Part shown: positions 11,026 through 20,867 of the stretch, one piece after another
Layout: each line of letters starts with the position of its first letter
Numbering within the stretch: the first letter of the stretch is position 1
NCBI GenBank assembly: GCA_003194525.1
Contig: NBIV01000022.1
Coordinates: 310,001 to 374,000, forward strand
DNA length: 64,000 nt
Reading direction: 5' to 3'
DNA from: Gracilariopsis chorda
Taxonomy: Eukaryota > Rhodophyta > Florideophyceae > Gracilariales > Gracilariaceae
Position numbers and translations under genes: made by a program
The notes under the pieces: model-generated
What the model saw: the letters and a program-made list of their open reading frames with translations, nothing else
The model's database searches: none
What the model was told of the DNA's origin: nothing

Positions 11026-11156
11026 GGCCCTACCACTCTTTCCTGCAGGCACGATGCAGACGTCACAACTGCAGGAAAGTGTGGCAGAGCGGCCTTACCA
11101 CTCTCTCCTGCAGGCAAGATGCAGACGTCACAACTGCAGGAAAGAGTGGTAGGGCC
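11026..11156. repeat. 131-bp element with perfect 23-bp inverted ends and an internal duplication
   Basis: The ends 11026-11048 and 11134-11156 are perfect reverse complements over 23 bp (starting GGCCCTACCACTC). Inside, the unit runs twice in tandem (about 11029-11093 and 11094-11150), each copy with its own CTGCAG-centred inverted repeat around GATGCAGACGTCACAA. The RNA or single strand could fold as one long hairpin or two short ones. It may be a small non-autonomous transposon or a structured RNA locus. Confidence 0.7.
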
Positions 11157-11756
11157 GAAGGCCCTTCTTATCCTTGTATGATTGTAAGGTTTGGTTCATT
11201 GTAAACAAGTGATGTGACTGTTGACGAAAAGCAAAAGTGCAACATTTTCAGCAAAGTGGCACTCCAAACGGTAGAGGGCGGTGCAGAGACGATGGTGACG
11301 TGCGGAGAACAGGTGGACTTAATGAGACACGCAACACATTTGTGTGATCACTGTCAGTCCAACAACACAGCCTCGTCACACATCCGAATGACACGCCCTG
11401 CTTCTCGGTAAATCCACTTCCAAGGAAATACTATTATTCAGTCTTTGGCTCCACGTAGATCGAATTGCTGGCAAGTGGGACTACTGTACCAACGGGACCA
11501 ACGGTAGACTACCAACGGCACCCGTTAACCCTTTAGCTGCTTGTCCAAACAAAACGCGTTAGGATTCATGCTTTGTTGCTCAGCTTTCGTTTGGTCGCCA
11601 AGCAATCTCTATTCGATGCAACCTCGAATAGCAGTCACTGTACTTGCACCGGAAGCGCTGATTCGTTGGGAAGTTTAGTCGTCAATCACGTTCAGCCAAG
11701 TTGCCAATGCAATCGGGATGAAGGCAGCTCACTGCCTTCGTCTATAAGTCAAGCAT

Positions 11757-13835
11757 TTGCTACATCTGACTCAACCTCAAGCAGCTCAGCAAAAGCTGTT
11801 CCCAAGTCTGCAGCTGCGACAGTTGTCAGGGATGATGAGAGGCGGCCGGAGTATCCCGAGAACGATGAGACCGGAACTATCAGAGTCTGAACTGCATTCA
11901 CGCCTCGTCGGACGCGTGCAGTTCCTTCTAAACATGCTGTGCGAAGTTGAGAAGTATCCTGCCTTGTATACAAACCACAAGACGCTTCGCAATGCTCTTC
12001 GAAGATATGAATGCGTCTGGGTACCACTTCTGGCGCGGGCAGGTGCATCTGGCGTTCATTATGCGTCTCTAGCGCCTCCACTTGACGTGCAATGGGTATG
12101 GATGGTGCATTTACTATGCCCGAGAAAGTATATACCAGACTCAATTAAAATGTGGGCATCCGTCTTACCAGACGAAACTGATCACGTTATCGACCATCAA
12201 CTACTTTCAACAAAGCAACGGAAACGAGCCATGAAGCGTGCCAGACAGCTGTGGGGGTCTCAGTTCCCAGACGAGCCATTCGACTCTCCGTATCTGAACG
12301 AGGGAATGCTATGCGATGAAGATGAAGATGTACGTGATGTCTCATACCGTTCGGAGATTACATACGACGTGATTGCCGCATGCGAACGACAGATGATGTT
12401 TCACCGGCATGTGGCAATCTTGCCGCAGTACCGTCACGACAGGTTTATCTCCGACGCCGTGGACCGGTACTTTATGTTTCTAGAACTAAAACACAAGCAT
12501 CGCAAGACGGTTTTGGTTCCGACTTTTGACACGGATATCGTTTGGCATACACACATGATGCATCCCATCAGCTACATAAGTCACACTACCAGGGTGTGCG
12601 GACAGGTTGTGCCGCACGATGACACAATCACAGATCGAGAAGATGGGGCAGACCTCCACGATAGCTGGCACGAGACACTACACCTATGGTATGATCATTT
12701 TAGGAGTCCCTTTCCACGTGCTGGTGCTATGAGTCGGGGAAATGTATCGCTAAAAGAACGATTAGTGAAAGGTGAGATTCGCGATGCAATGAAACTGTTT
12801 GAAAGTGAGATGGTAGAAGGCGGTGAAATGAGGGAATTGTACATTACGGAAACAACATTAAAGAGATCGCCGGACAATATGAAGCAGTGGAGGGACATCA
12901 AATGGATGCATGCAGCTGGATATGAAACGTTCGCTTTACAAGCTGTACGAAGAGACATATTTGGTGGTGATGTCGGCGAAAGGCGTGTGGAACGGTTCAC
13001 AAGACTTGAACCGAGCTGCGGTCACGATATTGATACTCTTTGTACACGGATGGTGTATCAAGCGTGGAAAAGGATGCAACCAAGTGGTAACGTGCAGTAC
13101 AGCACGTTGCTAGAAGTGTTCAAAGAGGACAGACAGAGTAGTGATGGGATAATTGCATATCCAATTGCAGCGGTACATGACGTTGCAACAAACAGCATTT
13201 GCGGACAAGATAGACGACGAATGGACGAACTGGGATGCACGGAGGAGGAGAAAGTGGTGATGATTCGCGTGGGCGGTGAAGATTTTGCCGTGATGGCCGG
13301 ACGGTGGGGAGGGCGTTTCAATGGTGGTGATGGTGATCTAATACTGCGTATCTGGCTGTTGGCGGAGAATGGTGGACGCAGATGGCAGCGCGTTAGAAGG
13401 GTGAAAGCTGAATGCGACGCTGACGCAGGATGCTTTTCACGCAAACAAGAAGGCGGACGTACGAACGTTCCTGGGTGTTACGCGCTGAGTATTGGGGCGG
13501 GCGGGCAGAGAAAGGGCTCACTGCGGCGCAGAATGATGGGGTGCAGAGAAAATGTATGGTTTGACCTGGGAAGTGGACGAGTGTGGTGTTCGAAGTGGGA
13601 CGATATGGTTGCAGCTTACGCGATTGCCTGTGCTGGCGGAGTGATGTACGTGTGCATGCAACCGAGATGCGAGGCGAAAATTGGGGAGAGTTACTACACA
13701 GGTGTGGGCGCACGTCAGAGTGAGTTTGGAATGCTGCGCGGTATGGGCGGAGAAAGCGACTGGGACGGCACGGAACGCGTGTTCGGCGTGGGTCATGTAC
13801 TTGGCTCTAGGCACTTACCGTTGGGGGAAGTGTGA
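11757..13835 (+). CDS. GRDP-like protein (DUF1399 family)
   Basis: The single-exon frame of 692 codons carries the two signature blocks of the glycine-rich-domain-protein/DUF1399 family: DVQWVWMVHLLCP at residues 110-122 and DTDIVWHTHMMHP at 258-270. Each block is in a helical context with a Tyr soon after. Plant members act in development and stress signalling; the biochemical role is unknown. The C-terminal 250 residues are Gly/Arg/Trp-rich and less recognisable. Candidate starts are codons 1, 26 and 37 (ATG 11757, 11832, 11865); the last fits best, because homology-like sequence begins just after it. No signal peptide or membrane segment is seen. Confidence 0.72.
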   Translation: MLHLTQPQAAQQKLFPSLQLRQLSGMMRGGRSIPRTMRPELSESELHSRLVGRVQFLLNMLCEVEKYPALYTNHKTLRNALRRYECVWVPLLARAGASGVHYASLAPPLDVQWVWMVHLLCPRKYIPDSIKMWASVLPDETDHVIDHQLLSTKQRKRAMKRARQLWGSQFPDEPFDSPYLNEGMLCDEDEDVRDVSYRSEITYDVIAACERQMMFHRHVAILPQYRHDRFISDAVDRYFMFLELKHKHRKTVLVPTFDTDIVWHTHMMHPISYISHTTRVCGQVVPHDDTITDREDGADLHDSWHETLHLWYDHFRSPFPRAGAMSRGNVSLKERLVKGEIRDAMKLFESEMVEGGEMRELYITETTLKRSPDNMKQWRDIKWMHAAGYETFALQAVRRDIFGGDVGERRVERFTRLEPSCGHDIDTLCTRMVYQAWKRMQPSGNVQYSTLLEVFKEDRQSSDGIIAYPIAAVHDVATNSICGQDRRRMDELGCTEEEKVVMIRVGGEDFAVMAGRWGGRFNGGDGDLILRIWLLAENGGRRWQRVRRVKAECDADAGCFSRKQEGGRTNVPGCYALSIGAGGQRKGSLRRRMMGCRENVWFDLGSGRVWCSKWDDMVAAYAIACAGGVMYVCMQPRCEAKIGESYYTGVGARQSEFGMLRGMGGESDWDGTERVFGVGHVLGSRHLPLGEV

Positions 13836-14099
13836 GCGTTGGACGACGAACCATACAGGCGCGGCGGTGGCGCTCTCGGACACGCTGCAGACGGTGAGTG
13901 GGGTGCATGAGAAACGATCGCACTCCCAACAGCGATGCAGTTGGGCGTTGTGTGATGGGCGCGTCAGCGGAAGAAGAACAAGCGTCGCGCTGCGGTATAT
14001 GTAAGCAGTGCGCTAGTGCCGCAAAAATGAAAAAATGGCACACGGAGACAAAGTCGACAACACGGCCACGCGCTGAGCGAGCACGCGGCAGCGCGCTTC

Positions 14100-14963
14100 G
14101 TGCACATACCGCCACGCTGGAAAAGCAACCATCCAACACACTCAAGCCCCCAAACACACACGCAGCACATTCGCCTCCCGCTCTCACAAAAATCCACAAC
14201 ACACACCCCAAAGGCGCGCTTCGTGCTCACCGTCGTTATCAACCGTCCGTTCGTTGCGCGCTACAGCAAACAAAGCGCTCTTCACATCTTACTGCTCGCG
14301 GCTGCTTTCACTTGGCTCCCGCTCCAATGCGCGTCTGCTAACCCCGTTTCTACTTGTGACACTTCCCTAAGTCCCATGGTGCCGCCCTTACGAGGTTGGT
14401 GCGTTGCAGCTATTCCCACACCAATCCGTTGCACCACACAGGCCATGACTACCACCCCCGTCACCACCACCACAGGCACAAGCACCACAGCGCGCACACC
14501 AAGCGCGACGCAAACAACGTCACCAAGCTCAGCATCTACCGACAGTGGTCACCCGCCGCAAACGTGGCGCCGCATAGCCGTCAAGCAACTACTATCAGAG
14601 GACGATCGCCCGCCCGTGCGCCAAAAACAGCCAACGGCAAGCGGCGCGCCACAGCCACGCCGTCTGCCGCGCATAGCGCCCGCGCCACTACCGACCGCTC
14701 GCAACGGCTTAATTGCGGCGGCGCCGCACGCCAGCGGCAGCGATCTACGCCTGCTGAAGAGCGAGTTGAGAAAGGCGCGAAACCGCGAGTCTGCGCAACG
14801 CAGCAACCAGAAACGTAAGCAAAGGCTGCAGAAGCTGAAGGATGAGCTGCAGCAGGCGTGCCAACGCGCGTCTCAGCTGCGCGCCAGGGAAAGGAGCTTG
14901 AGGGAAGAGAACCGCTCGTTGAGGGACACGGTGCAGCCGGATAGCCCGTCGACGCACACATGA
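14100..14963 (+). CDS. bZIP transcription factor with variant basic region
   Basis: A basic region and leucine zipper lie at residues 221-276 of the longest frame (287 codons). The basic part reads RNRESAQRSNQKRK. Measured from the invariant Asn (228), the invariant Arg eight residues on is Asn (236). The zipper has L, A, L, L, L at heptad steps from 246. The N-terminal half is Thr/Ser/Pro-rich, typical of an activation region. The first 90 residues look unlike the rest, so ATG 14376 or 14445 may be the real start. bZIPs bind DNA as dimers in the nucleus; targets are unknown. A second bZIP with the same substitution lies 2.4 kb downstream. Confidence 0.72.
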   Translation: MHIPPRWKSNHPTHSSPQTHTQHIRLPLSQKSTTHTPKARFVLTVVINRPFVARYSKQSALHILLLAAAFTWLPLQCASANPVSTCDTSLSPMVPPLRGWCVAAIPTPIRCTTQAMTTTPVTTTTGTSTTARTPSATQTTSPSSASTDSGHPPQTWRRIAVKQLLSEDDRPPVRQKQPTASGAPQPRRLPRIAPAPLPTARNGLIAAAPHASGSDLRLLKSELRKARNRESAQRSNQKRKQRLQKLKDELQQACQRASQLRARERSLREENRSLRDTVQPDSPSTHT

Positions 14964-15169
14964 AGCACACGCAACAGCGCGCACTCATACACGCGCGAAG
15001 CGCCACGAATGGGCGCCTCATTGGCTGCACGTTCGCAAAACCCACGTGCCGCGCGCCGCCGCAACAACAACTTACCTTCTCGGCCGCTCTGTCGCCGCCA
15101 AAGGAGCGCCACCAAACAGAAACACGAGTGCAAAGCTAATTATCAAAAGAACAAAACAGGTATCTACTG

Positions 15170-17056
15170 TCACCTAATCAACCGCCTCCTCTTCACCGCC
15201 TTCTTCACAACCTCATCTAAACATCGTTCATTCTCTTCATCCCAAAACCAGTGCCCCCACTTCTTCGCCCGCTCCGTCTTCTCCTTCACCCCAATAACAA
15301 AGTTGTTATTAACCACCACAGGTGACCGCGCGCGTTCACTCCCGTAAAACCCATCTTCCATCTTGTACCATCGCCCATCCACGAATTTTTCCATGTCAAG
15401 CGTCAGGAAAGAAAGCGGGTAACTGCTCTTCCACGTTTGATTTCTCAGCACCAACTTGGTCAGCAACGACTGATCATTCTCAATGTACGTCCACGAGTCT
15501 GCTTTCTTTCGTTCAAATCGAGCCGCCTCATACGCCTTTTCAAACCCGCACACGATCTCAAACCACATTCGCCGCGTCGCCAACGTAGCGCGAAGAAAAA
15601 AGAAATTCCCAGACACCTCCATACGTGTGTTGATCGTGCCAACAATGTCAGCTTGTTTCTGCACCAACTCATCAATCCACGGTTGCGGGTCCTGCAACCA
15701 GATGGCGTCCGTCTCAAACGCAAACACGGACACGCCTCTGCCCAGAATTTCGCCTATCAACTGCGTACGCTCCAACATGAGGCGCCAGTACCCAGGGTTA
15801 CCGAATTGGTGTCCAGTTTCCTTTCCACCCTTGACCCCTTCCAGCATAATGGTGGTGCTGTCGGGAACGTCCGACAGTTCGTGCGCGGTCTTGGCGTCAG
15901 TTGCGCCCCATACAAGCGCGCGCGGCCGCATTTCGGCCACGTCAACGTTGCACAACCACGAGCGCGCAGTAGGCAGAAACACCTTATTCACCAGCGTGAA
16001 CGACACCATACCGCCATGTTGCGCAGCAAGATCAGTGAGTTGATCAACGGCTTTGCCGAAGCGTGGTGCAGCAGCTTTGTTGCCCGATGCGTCAAACGGC
16101 GCTAGATCAACAGCGCTTTGCGCGGTTGAACGCAGCTGCTCAGCCTCATCTGGTGGCGGCGCGTGCAAAACGTATAAACGATACTCGGTGAGAAACTTGG
16201 AGAACCACACGTTCCAGGGGGCGGTGGTCCAGTTTGCTGCCGGAAGCGCGCTCATTCCTAGTGGAGTGTTATCCACACCGGCTCCAGTGGGGTAGCGATA
16301 CCAGTCTGAACGGCGTAGACGAAGCCATTCGTCGAAGTGTGGAATGGTATTTGTGATGGGCGTGGACAGAGGTAGAAATGCATCTAAAGCGGCGTCGTGT
16401 AGCAGTGCGGTGAGATAGGGCGGTTTCACGGATAGCGGCTTCCAGGAGGTATGCAAATGATCTGGAAGGGAAGGTCGGAGCTTTCGTTGGGGTTGAGTGG
16501 CGGCTAATGATATGACGGCGATATCAGCGCGATGTGCGTATTGTTTCACGGTTTGTCGCAGGTGAACAAAGGCGTGTCTCGGAATTTTAACACCCGCGCG
16601 CAGAATGAGGGCAGCGGGCGTTCGCAAAGGGTGCAAGGCGTCGTCATAAGGCGCGGAGGACTGATGCATACGGTGGTGAACATTGACATGTCGCAGAGCG
16701 TCATACGAAGAGTGGTTGAGATGATAAAGAATGACGGAAAGATTCAACGGCTTCGCGGCAGGCAATACTTGATCGACGGTTCGTTTGGTGGTGGAGTGGT
16801 TGAGCGCGTCGGCAATGATAAGCACTGTTTGGAAAAGATGTTGCTCAGCGACGGCGTCGGCGGCGTCGGCGGCGCGGGCGGCGGGGAAGTGGCTTGCGGC
16901 GGGCGGTCGGTCTGTGAGGGGGGGGGAGGCTGTGTTCGCGGCGCGGAAGAGGGAGAGGGCGGCGACGGGAAGGGCGAGCAGTACGAGCAACGCGGGCAAT
17001 CGTCGTCGTCGCAGCAGTAGCGAGCGCATTCGCGCCGTCTTCTTCATCGTACGCAT
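15170..17056 (-). CDS. type II membrane glycosyltransferase, GT77-like (nucleotide-diphospho-sugar transferase)
   Basis: The 628-residue product has a basic N-terminus and one hydrophobic segment (about residues 19-37), then a Golgi-lumen type domain. ETDAIWLQDP at 448-457 is the acidic metal-binding motif and DP tail of the PF03407/GT77 fold, in the usual hydrophobic strand (VSVFAF). A conserved C-terminal block with N-D-Q (NDQSLL) follows. GT77 enzymes add galactose, arabinose or xylose to cell-wall glycans or glycoproteins; the sugar here is unknown. The first part (about 70-300) may be a second, diverged glycosyltransferase-like domain. The gene is divergent from the downstream bZIP, with 267 bp between the start codons. 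Confidence 0.75.
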   Translation of the reverse strand: MRTMKKTARMRSLLLRRRRLPALLVLLALPVAALSLFRAANTASPPLTDRPPAASHFPAARAADAADAVAEQHLFQTVLIIADALNHSTTKRTVDQVLPAAKPLNLSVILYHLNHSSYDALRHVNVHHRMHQSSAPYDDALHPLRTPAALILRAGVKIPRHAFVHLRQTVKQYAHRADIAVISLAATQPQRKLRPSLPDHLHTSWKPLSVKPPYLTALLHDAALDAFLPLSTPITNTIPHFDEWLRLRRSDWYRYPTGAGVDNTPLGMSALPAANWTTAPWNVWFSKFLTEYRLYVLHAPPPDEAEQLRSTAQSAVDLAPFDASGNKAAAPRFGKAVDQLTDLAAQHGGMVSFTLVNKVFLPTARSWLCNVDVAEMRPRALVWGATDAKTAHELSDVPDSTTIMLEGVKGGKETGHQFGNPGYWRLMLERTQLIGEILGRGVSVFAFETDAIWLQDPQPWIDELVQKQADIVGTINTRMEVSGNFFFLRATLATRRMWFEIVCGFEKAYEAARFERKKADSWTYIENDQSLLTKLVLRNQTWKSSYPLSFLTLDMEKFVDGRWYKMEDGFYGSERARSPVVVNNNFVIGVKEKTERAKKWGHWFWDEENERCLDEVVKKAVKRRRLIR

Positions 17057-17114
17057 GTCGCTCGCAGCGCTGGAACGCGTCGCGCGCTGCGCTGTGCTGC
17101 GCTTCGCGCCGCAC

Positions 17115-17120
17115 TATAAA
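17115..17120 (+). promoter_or_regulatory. TATA box of the second bZIP gene
   Basis: TATAAA lies 204 bp upstream of ATG 17324. An upstream in-frame ATG at 17126 is only 6 bp past it and would precede a normal transcription start, which supports 17324 as the true start. Confidence 0.45.
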
Positions 17121-17323
17121 CAGTTGTGCGTTGCTGCCACTGTCAGCGCCGGCCGCCCAATTGGCGCCGCGCACTTGGCGCCGCGCCACGCGCAAGTGGC
17201 TCTCGTTGCGCGTGGCCCCCGCGCTGTTTTGAGCGGCGGCGCAGCTGCCGCGGCTGCGCCTGCCACAGCGCACCCTGCTCACCAACGCTCCGTCCCTCCC
17301 ACTCGGCTCTTCCGTTCGTTGCC

Positions 17324-19096
17324 ATGCCGTCTTCCTCGTCCCCGCCCGACGCGCTTAGCGCTGACTTGTATAAGGCACTTGCTCTCCTACGTCGCGAACC
17401 TGATATTGCCGACTTCATGTTGCGACCCCCCGATTTGAGAAATGATATTCAAATGCTCACGCTTTCCAGACCCTCCTTCATCCTCTCCACCACCGAGGAG
17501 CAACGCGGCGCTGTTAACGGTACCATAGCTATGCATTACCTCGGAGTCCCGCTTTTTTCCGAGCGAGCAGGCTTTTCGGGCGGTTTGGTCGTCACTACGT
17601 ACACAGCCCGAACGCATCCGTTGCACGCACCCGCCGTCATGGCTGACGTCCGTGTCGGTCGATACGTCAGACATAATGCCACCGGAGAATGGTGCATTAT
17701 TACTAGAAACGAAAGGGACAAAGTTACCCGACTTCAATACGTGCAAGTCATGAGAAACGTTGCTAGAGAACGCATTTGTCTCACCTGTTCTTCCGACCTT
17801 TTCGACAGCGGAGACATTCGAGGAAGCGTCTTGTTCCAATGTCACGACCAAGAATGGCGTTTCTGTAACAACTGTTCCGTCGCTCCGCCGCGCGTATGCA
17901 CCTGCGTTTCAGCACCTGCTTCGCCTCGAATGTCGCCGCCCATGCCGCACCCAGCCCTTTCTGGTCTTGCTGGAGCCGTGTGGCGCGTCATGAACGAAGG
18001 CGCTGCAGAATGGCATGGAAAGGTGCGTGTCACTGTTGTGAATAACTTTGCCACCTCTGCTGCAGCCCACTTTGACGCTTGTATGGACGTTGTCAGTTCG
18101 TATAATCCCACTATCGACACCCTGCTCGCCGACCAAATGAGGCGCCTCGCAATCATCGAAAAGGCCTCCGCTTCAATCTGTGTCCCTGCTCCAATCACTC
18201 CAGCGAATCCTGCAAGTGAACCACCTGCTACCACCACCACTACAACCACTACAACCACCACCACCAACACCTCCAATACCACTGCGTCCTCCCTCTTCTC
18301 GAGCGCTTCGCCTACCTTCGTTCCAAAGTCCGATCCACTCATGCATCCGCATATTCCATTCTTTGAGCCGGATCACTTTGAGGTCGCTGATCACTTTCTC
18401 GTCCCGCCTCAACTGCCCATGTCGGAACCGCTTGTCGAAGAACCAATGTTACCGGCCGATCCCAGTACCCTACCTGCCGGTCTACATATGTGCATGCAGC
18501 CGTTTGACCTTGATGACGATTGGTGCTCGTACATTGCCAGTGATCAGGATGCACGTTCCGTCTCTTCCACGCTTTCCACTGCCGGGTCCGACGCCGCTCC
18601 GCTCCCGGATAGTGTACCCTGCGTCGAAGATATCATAGAAGCCATTGAACCGGAATCTCAGCCTGTTGGATCCCACCCTCGCCCCATGCGCAGTCCAGCC
18701 CCTCCAAAACGAAAGCAGCCTCCGCGTACTCAAACGTTCAAGAAGCCCAGACCGCTTGCGCCGCAACCGGCTATCAAGCCAAAACCGCTAGCGCCTCGTC
18801 CTGCTGGAATGAGCGTCACCGACGGCTTTATCTGGCAGATCGGCGCCTTTGCAGGTAATCAAGCCGCTCTCGCCGCCCGCCTGGACGCAATTGAGAAGGA
18901 AAGGAAAGCAGAAGAGCGACGTAAAAAGAACCGTCAAGCTGCGGCTCGTTCTAATGCTAGGAAGAAGGATATTATGGATGCTATCCGCGCTGAAATTCGC
19001 GTCCAGAAGAGTAAGGAGGTGCAACTGAGAGAAAAACAAGATCGATTACGATCGGAGAATGAACTGCTGAGAAAGCGTATCCACGCTGCGCGATAA
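17324..19096 (+). CDS. bZIP transcription factor with Cys-rich N-terminal domain
   Basis: The protein has 590 residues from ATG 17324 (the frame is open from 17126, but see the TATA box). The bZIP is at the very C-terminus (about 530-590): NRQAAARSNARKK, then I, Q, L, L, L at heptad steps. As in the neighbouring bZIP, the invariant Arg eight residues after Asn is Asn. Residues 150-190 hold a Cys/His cluster (C152, C155, C173, H174, C181, C184) that could bind zinc. A poly-Thr run (coded by ACC/ACT repeats near 18229-18290) and acidic Pro-rich stretches suggest an activation region. It probably acts in the nucleus as a dimer; targets are unknown. Confidence 0.72.
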   Translation: MPSSSSPPDALSADLYKALALLRREPDIADFMLRPPDLRNDIQMLTLSRPSFILSTTEEQRGAVNGTIAMHYLGVPLFSERAGFSGGLVVTTYTARTHPLHAPAVMADVRVGRYVRHNATGEWCIITRNERDKVTRLQYVQVMRNVARERICLTCSSDLFDSGDIRGSVLFQCHDQEWRFCNNCSVAPPRVCTCVSAPASPRMSPPMPHPALSGLAGAVWRVMNEGAAEWHGKVRVTVVNNFATSAAAHFDACMDVVSSYNPTIDTLLADQMRRLAIIEKASASICVPAPITPANPASEPPATTTTTTTTTTTTNTSNTTASSLFSSASPTFVPKSDPLMHPHIPFFEPDHFEVADHFLVPPQLPMSEPLVEEPMLPADPSTLPAGLHMCMQPFDLDDDWCSYIASDQDARSVSSTLSTAGSDAAPLPDSVPCVEDIIEAIEPESQPVGSHPRPMRSPAPPKRKQPPRTQTFKKPRPLAPQPAIKPKPLAPRPAGMSVTDGFIWQIGAFAGNQAALAARLDAIEKERKAEERRKKNRQAAARSNARKKDIMDAIRAEIRVQKSKEVQLREKQDRLRSENELLRKRIHAAR

Positions 19097-20867
19097 CGTT
19101 ACTGGGATGGGCTTGCGAATTTGAGGCGTTTCGGTTTGTCTTTTACTTCTTTTGTGCGTTGATCGTTTGGTTCTATGTGACCATGTTAACAAGCGTTGTC
19201 TTCTCACTTGCTAATATGAGCACCTGTTTTTGTTTGATGAGAAGAATTTGTTATCAGGCAGAACAGAGGATCTGACTTGATGTGTGCTTTATTGTTCGTT
19301 CTGTTTGGCCTTGGTGGCGTTTGGTACTCTTTTAGTATTTGAAAACAGACGCTGTCGCTTCCCTCCCAACCGTTTTTTTACTCACAAGTCTTTATGTACG
19401 TTTTTTCTGTTTCAACATGAAAACACTTTGTATATTGGTATTGGTGTTCCCTTTGCTTTTATGGCTGTTGTCTTGTTTGTGTTGTTTTGGTTTTGTGCGT
19501 TTCTTTGTTTCTTCTTTTAAGTTGTGCTTGGTTTTGGCTGTGCATTGGGACATTCATTTGTAAATCAGACCTCAAGAAGTGTTGACGTTTTGCTTTTCTT
19601 CTTCTTTCGTGATATTATTCTTGTTGTGGTCTGGCTAGGATGCGGTTAGTCTTCGTAGCTGTGTTTTGAAAGGACAGCGTTTTGCTTTGTCCGTTGGCAA
19701 GGTGTGGATGCGTTGTGTTGTCTACAAAGAGCACTCGTACAACAGCTGCCTATTGCTTCTGCTTGGTGATTATTGGTACTACCACTACCCTTGGGAAGGA
19801 CTCCGATTTCATTGAGTTTCACCAAAATGGAAGCTCTTTTTGTGTTGCATGTTATAGCTGGAGGAAGCGTGCCTCACATTTAAGGACGCTCTCTGCTTGT
19901 TGGCGACACGACCGTTCTGTTCTCCACTACCATCAGTAGCCTCTTTGACGACCAGGGATCTGCATGTTCTGCAGGAATGTTCTGAATTAGAAAAGGGACA
20001 AAGACAATGAATGCGTGGGGTCTGTTCTCTTCGCTCTGTCCCACGGCTCTCTAGGGGGGGCACCTGCAACGGGGATCTCGACGGAAAAAAAAAGTTACGC
20101 GACGCAGAAGAGGTGACGGTGATTAATCGGGGAAGAACGGGAAGGGTGTGCTCGTTTGTTTTCTGTCGCCAAACGCGATTGCGACGAAGGTGAAGGATTC
20201 TACCTACCGCTGGTGGGGCATTAGCCGTTGCACATGTGTAACAAGATGCTGTAACTACCTGTTCTTTTTGGGACACGGGTCTCTGTTCTGGATTATGGAG
20301 TTTGCCTGCCGAGTTGTGGATTTGCGTGAGGTGCGCCAACATGGTACAGCGGCGCATAACAACACTGAGGACAAGGACTGAGCTATACTGAAGCGTTTCG
20401 TACCTGGATTTCAGTCGTTGTTGAGTGGATAAGTTGCAGTGAGTTGGAGGGAGAATCCTCACAACTTGCAGAGGCTGTAAGGTTGTGTGTATGTATAGTA
20501 ACTTCCGCCCGACTTTGAGTGCGCGGATGCGGCTGTTCGGCGCTGATGCGAGGCATGAATTTAGTGGCGTTAGAAAGAGGACGGCAGTCATGCTTCTCTG
20601 ACGTGATGAAGAAACTGTGGGCTAGATGCACATCTTGCACGTGGATGCAGTGAATATCGATGACGTGTTGGGTGCATAGACGGAAACCAAAATGGGGCTG
20701 CACGAAAAAAAAAGCAAAACCTAACCTACACCTCATGTGCTGTGTATCTACCTTTGGTACTTTTGTACCGTAGGTACAAACGCTGATGTCTGATCAATAC
20801 AGTTAGTAGAACCGATTCGAGCCACGACGCGGCGCCAAGTCCTGCGTGGCGATCCGGAGCATATCTC
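19097..20867. other. intergenic, no supported gene
   Basis: The first 600 bases are T-rich, like a long 3' untranslated region. A 260-codon open frame on the minus strand (19809-20591) has random-looking composition and is not called. A palindromic TACC/GGTA-rich patch lies at about 20750-20780. Confidence 0.5.

Larger units (their letters stand above)
9890..11756. other. intergenic, repeat-rich
   Basis: I see no convincing gene. The stretch holds a CAG run near 10410, three TCTAACCTAC repeats (about 10784-10813), an E2F-like site cluster (10873-10962), the large inverted repeat at 11026-11156 and three CCAACGG motifs at 11486-11520. It probably includes the promoter of the downstream GRDP-like gene. 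Confidence 0.6.

Noticed and set aside
13898-14341. 147-codon plus-strand frame before the bZIP
   Set aside because: It overlaps the bZIP frame, is basic and low in complexity, and looks like a shadow.
19809-20591. 260-codon open frame on the minus strand
   Set aside because: Composition looks random (no hydrophobic pattern, many Cys, Ser and Arg), no family is visible, and it lies in a T-rich region after the bZIP stop.
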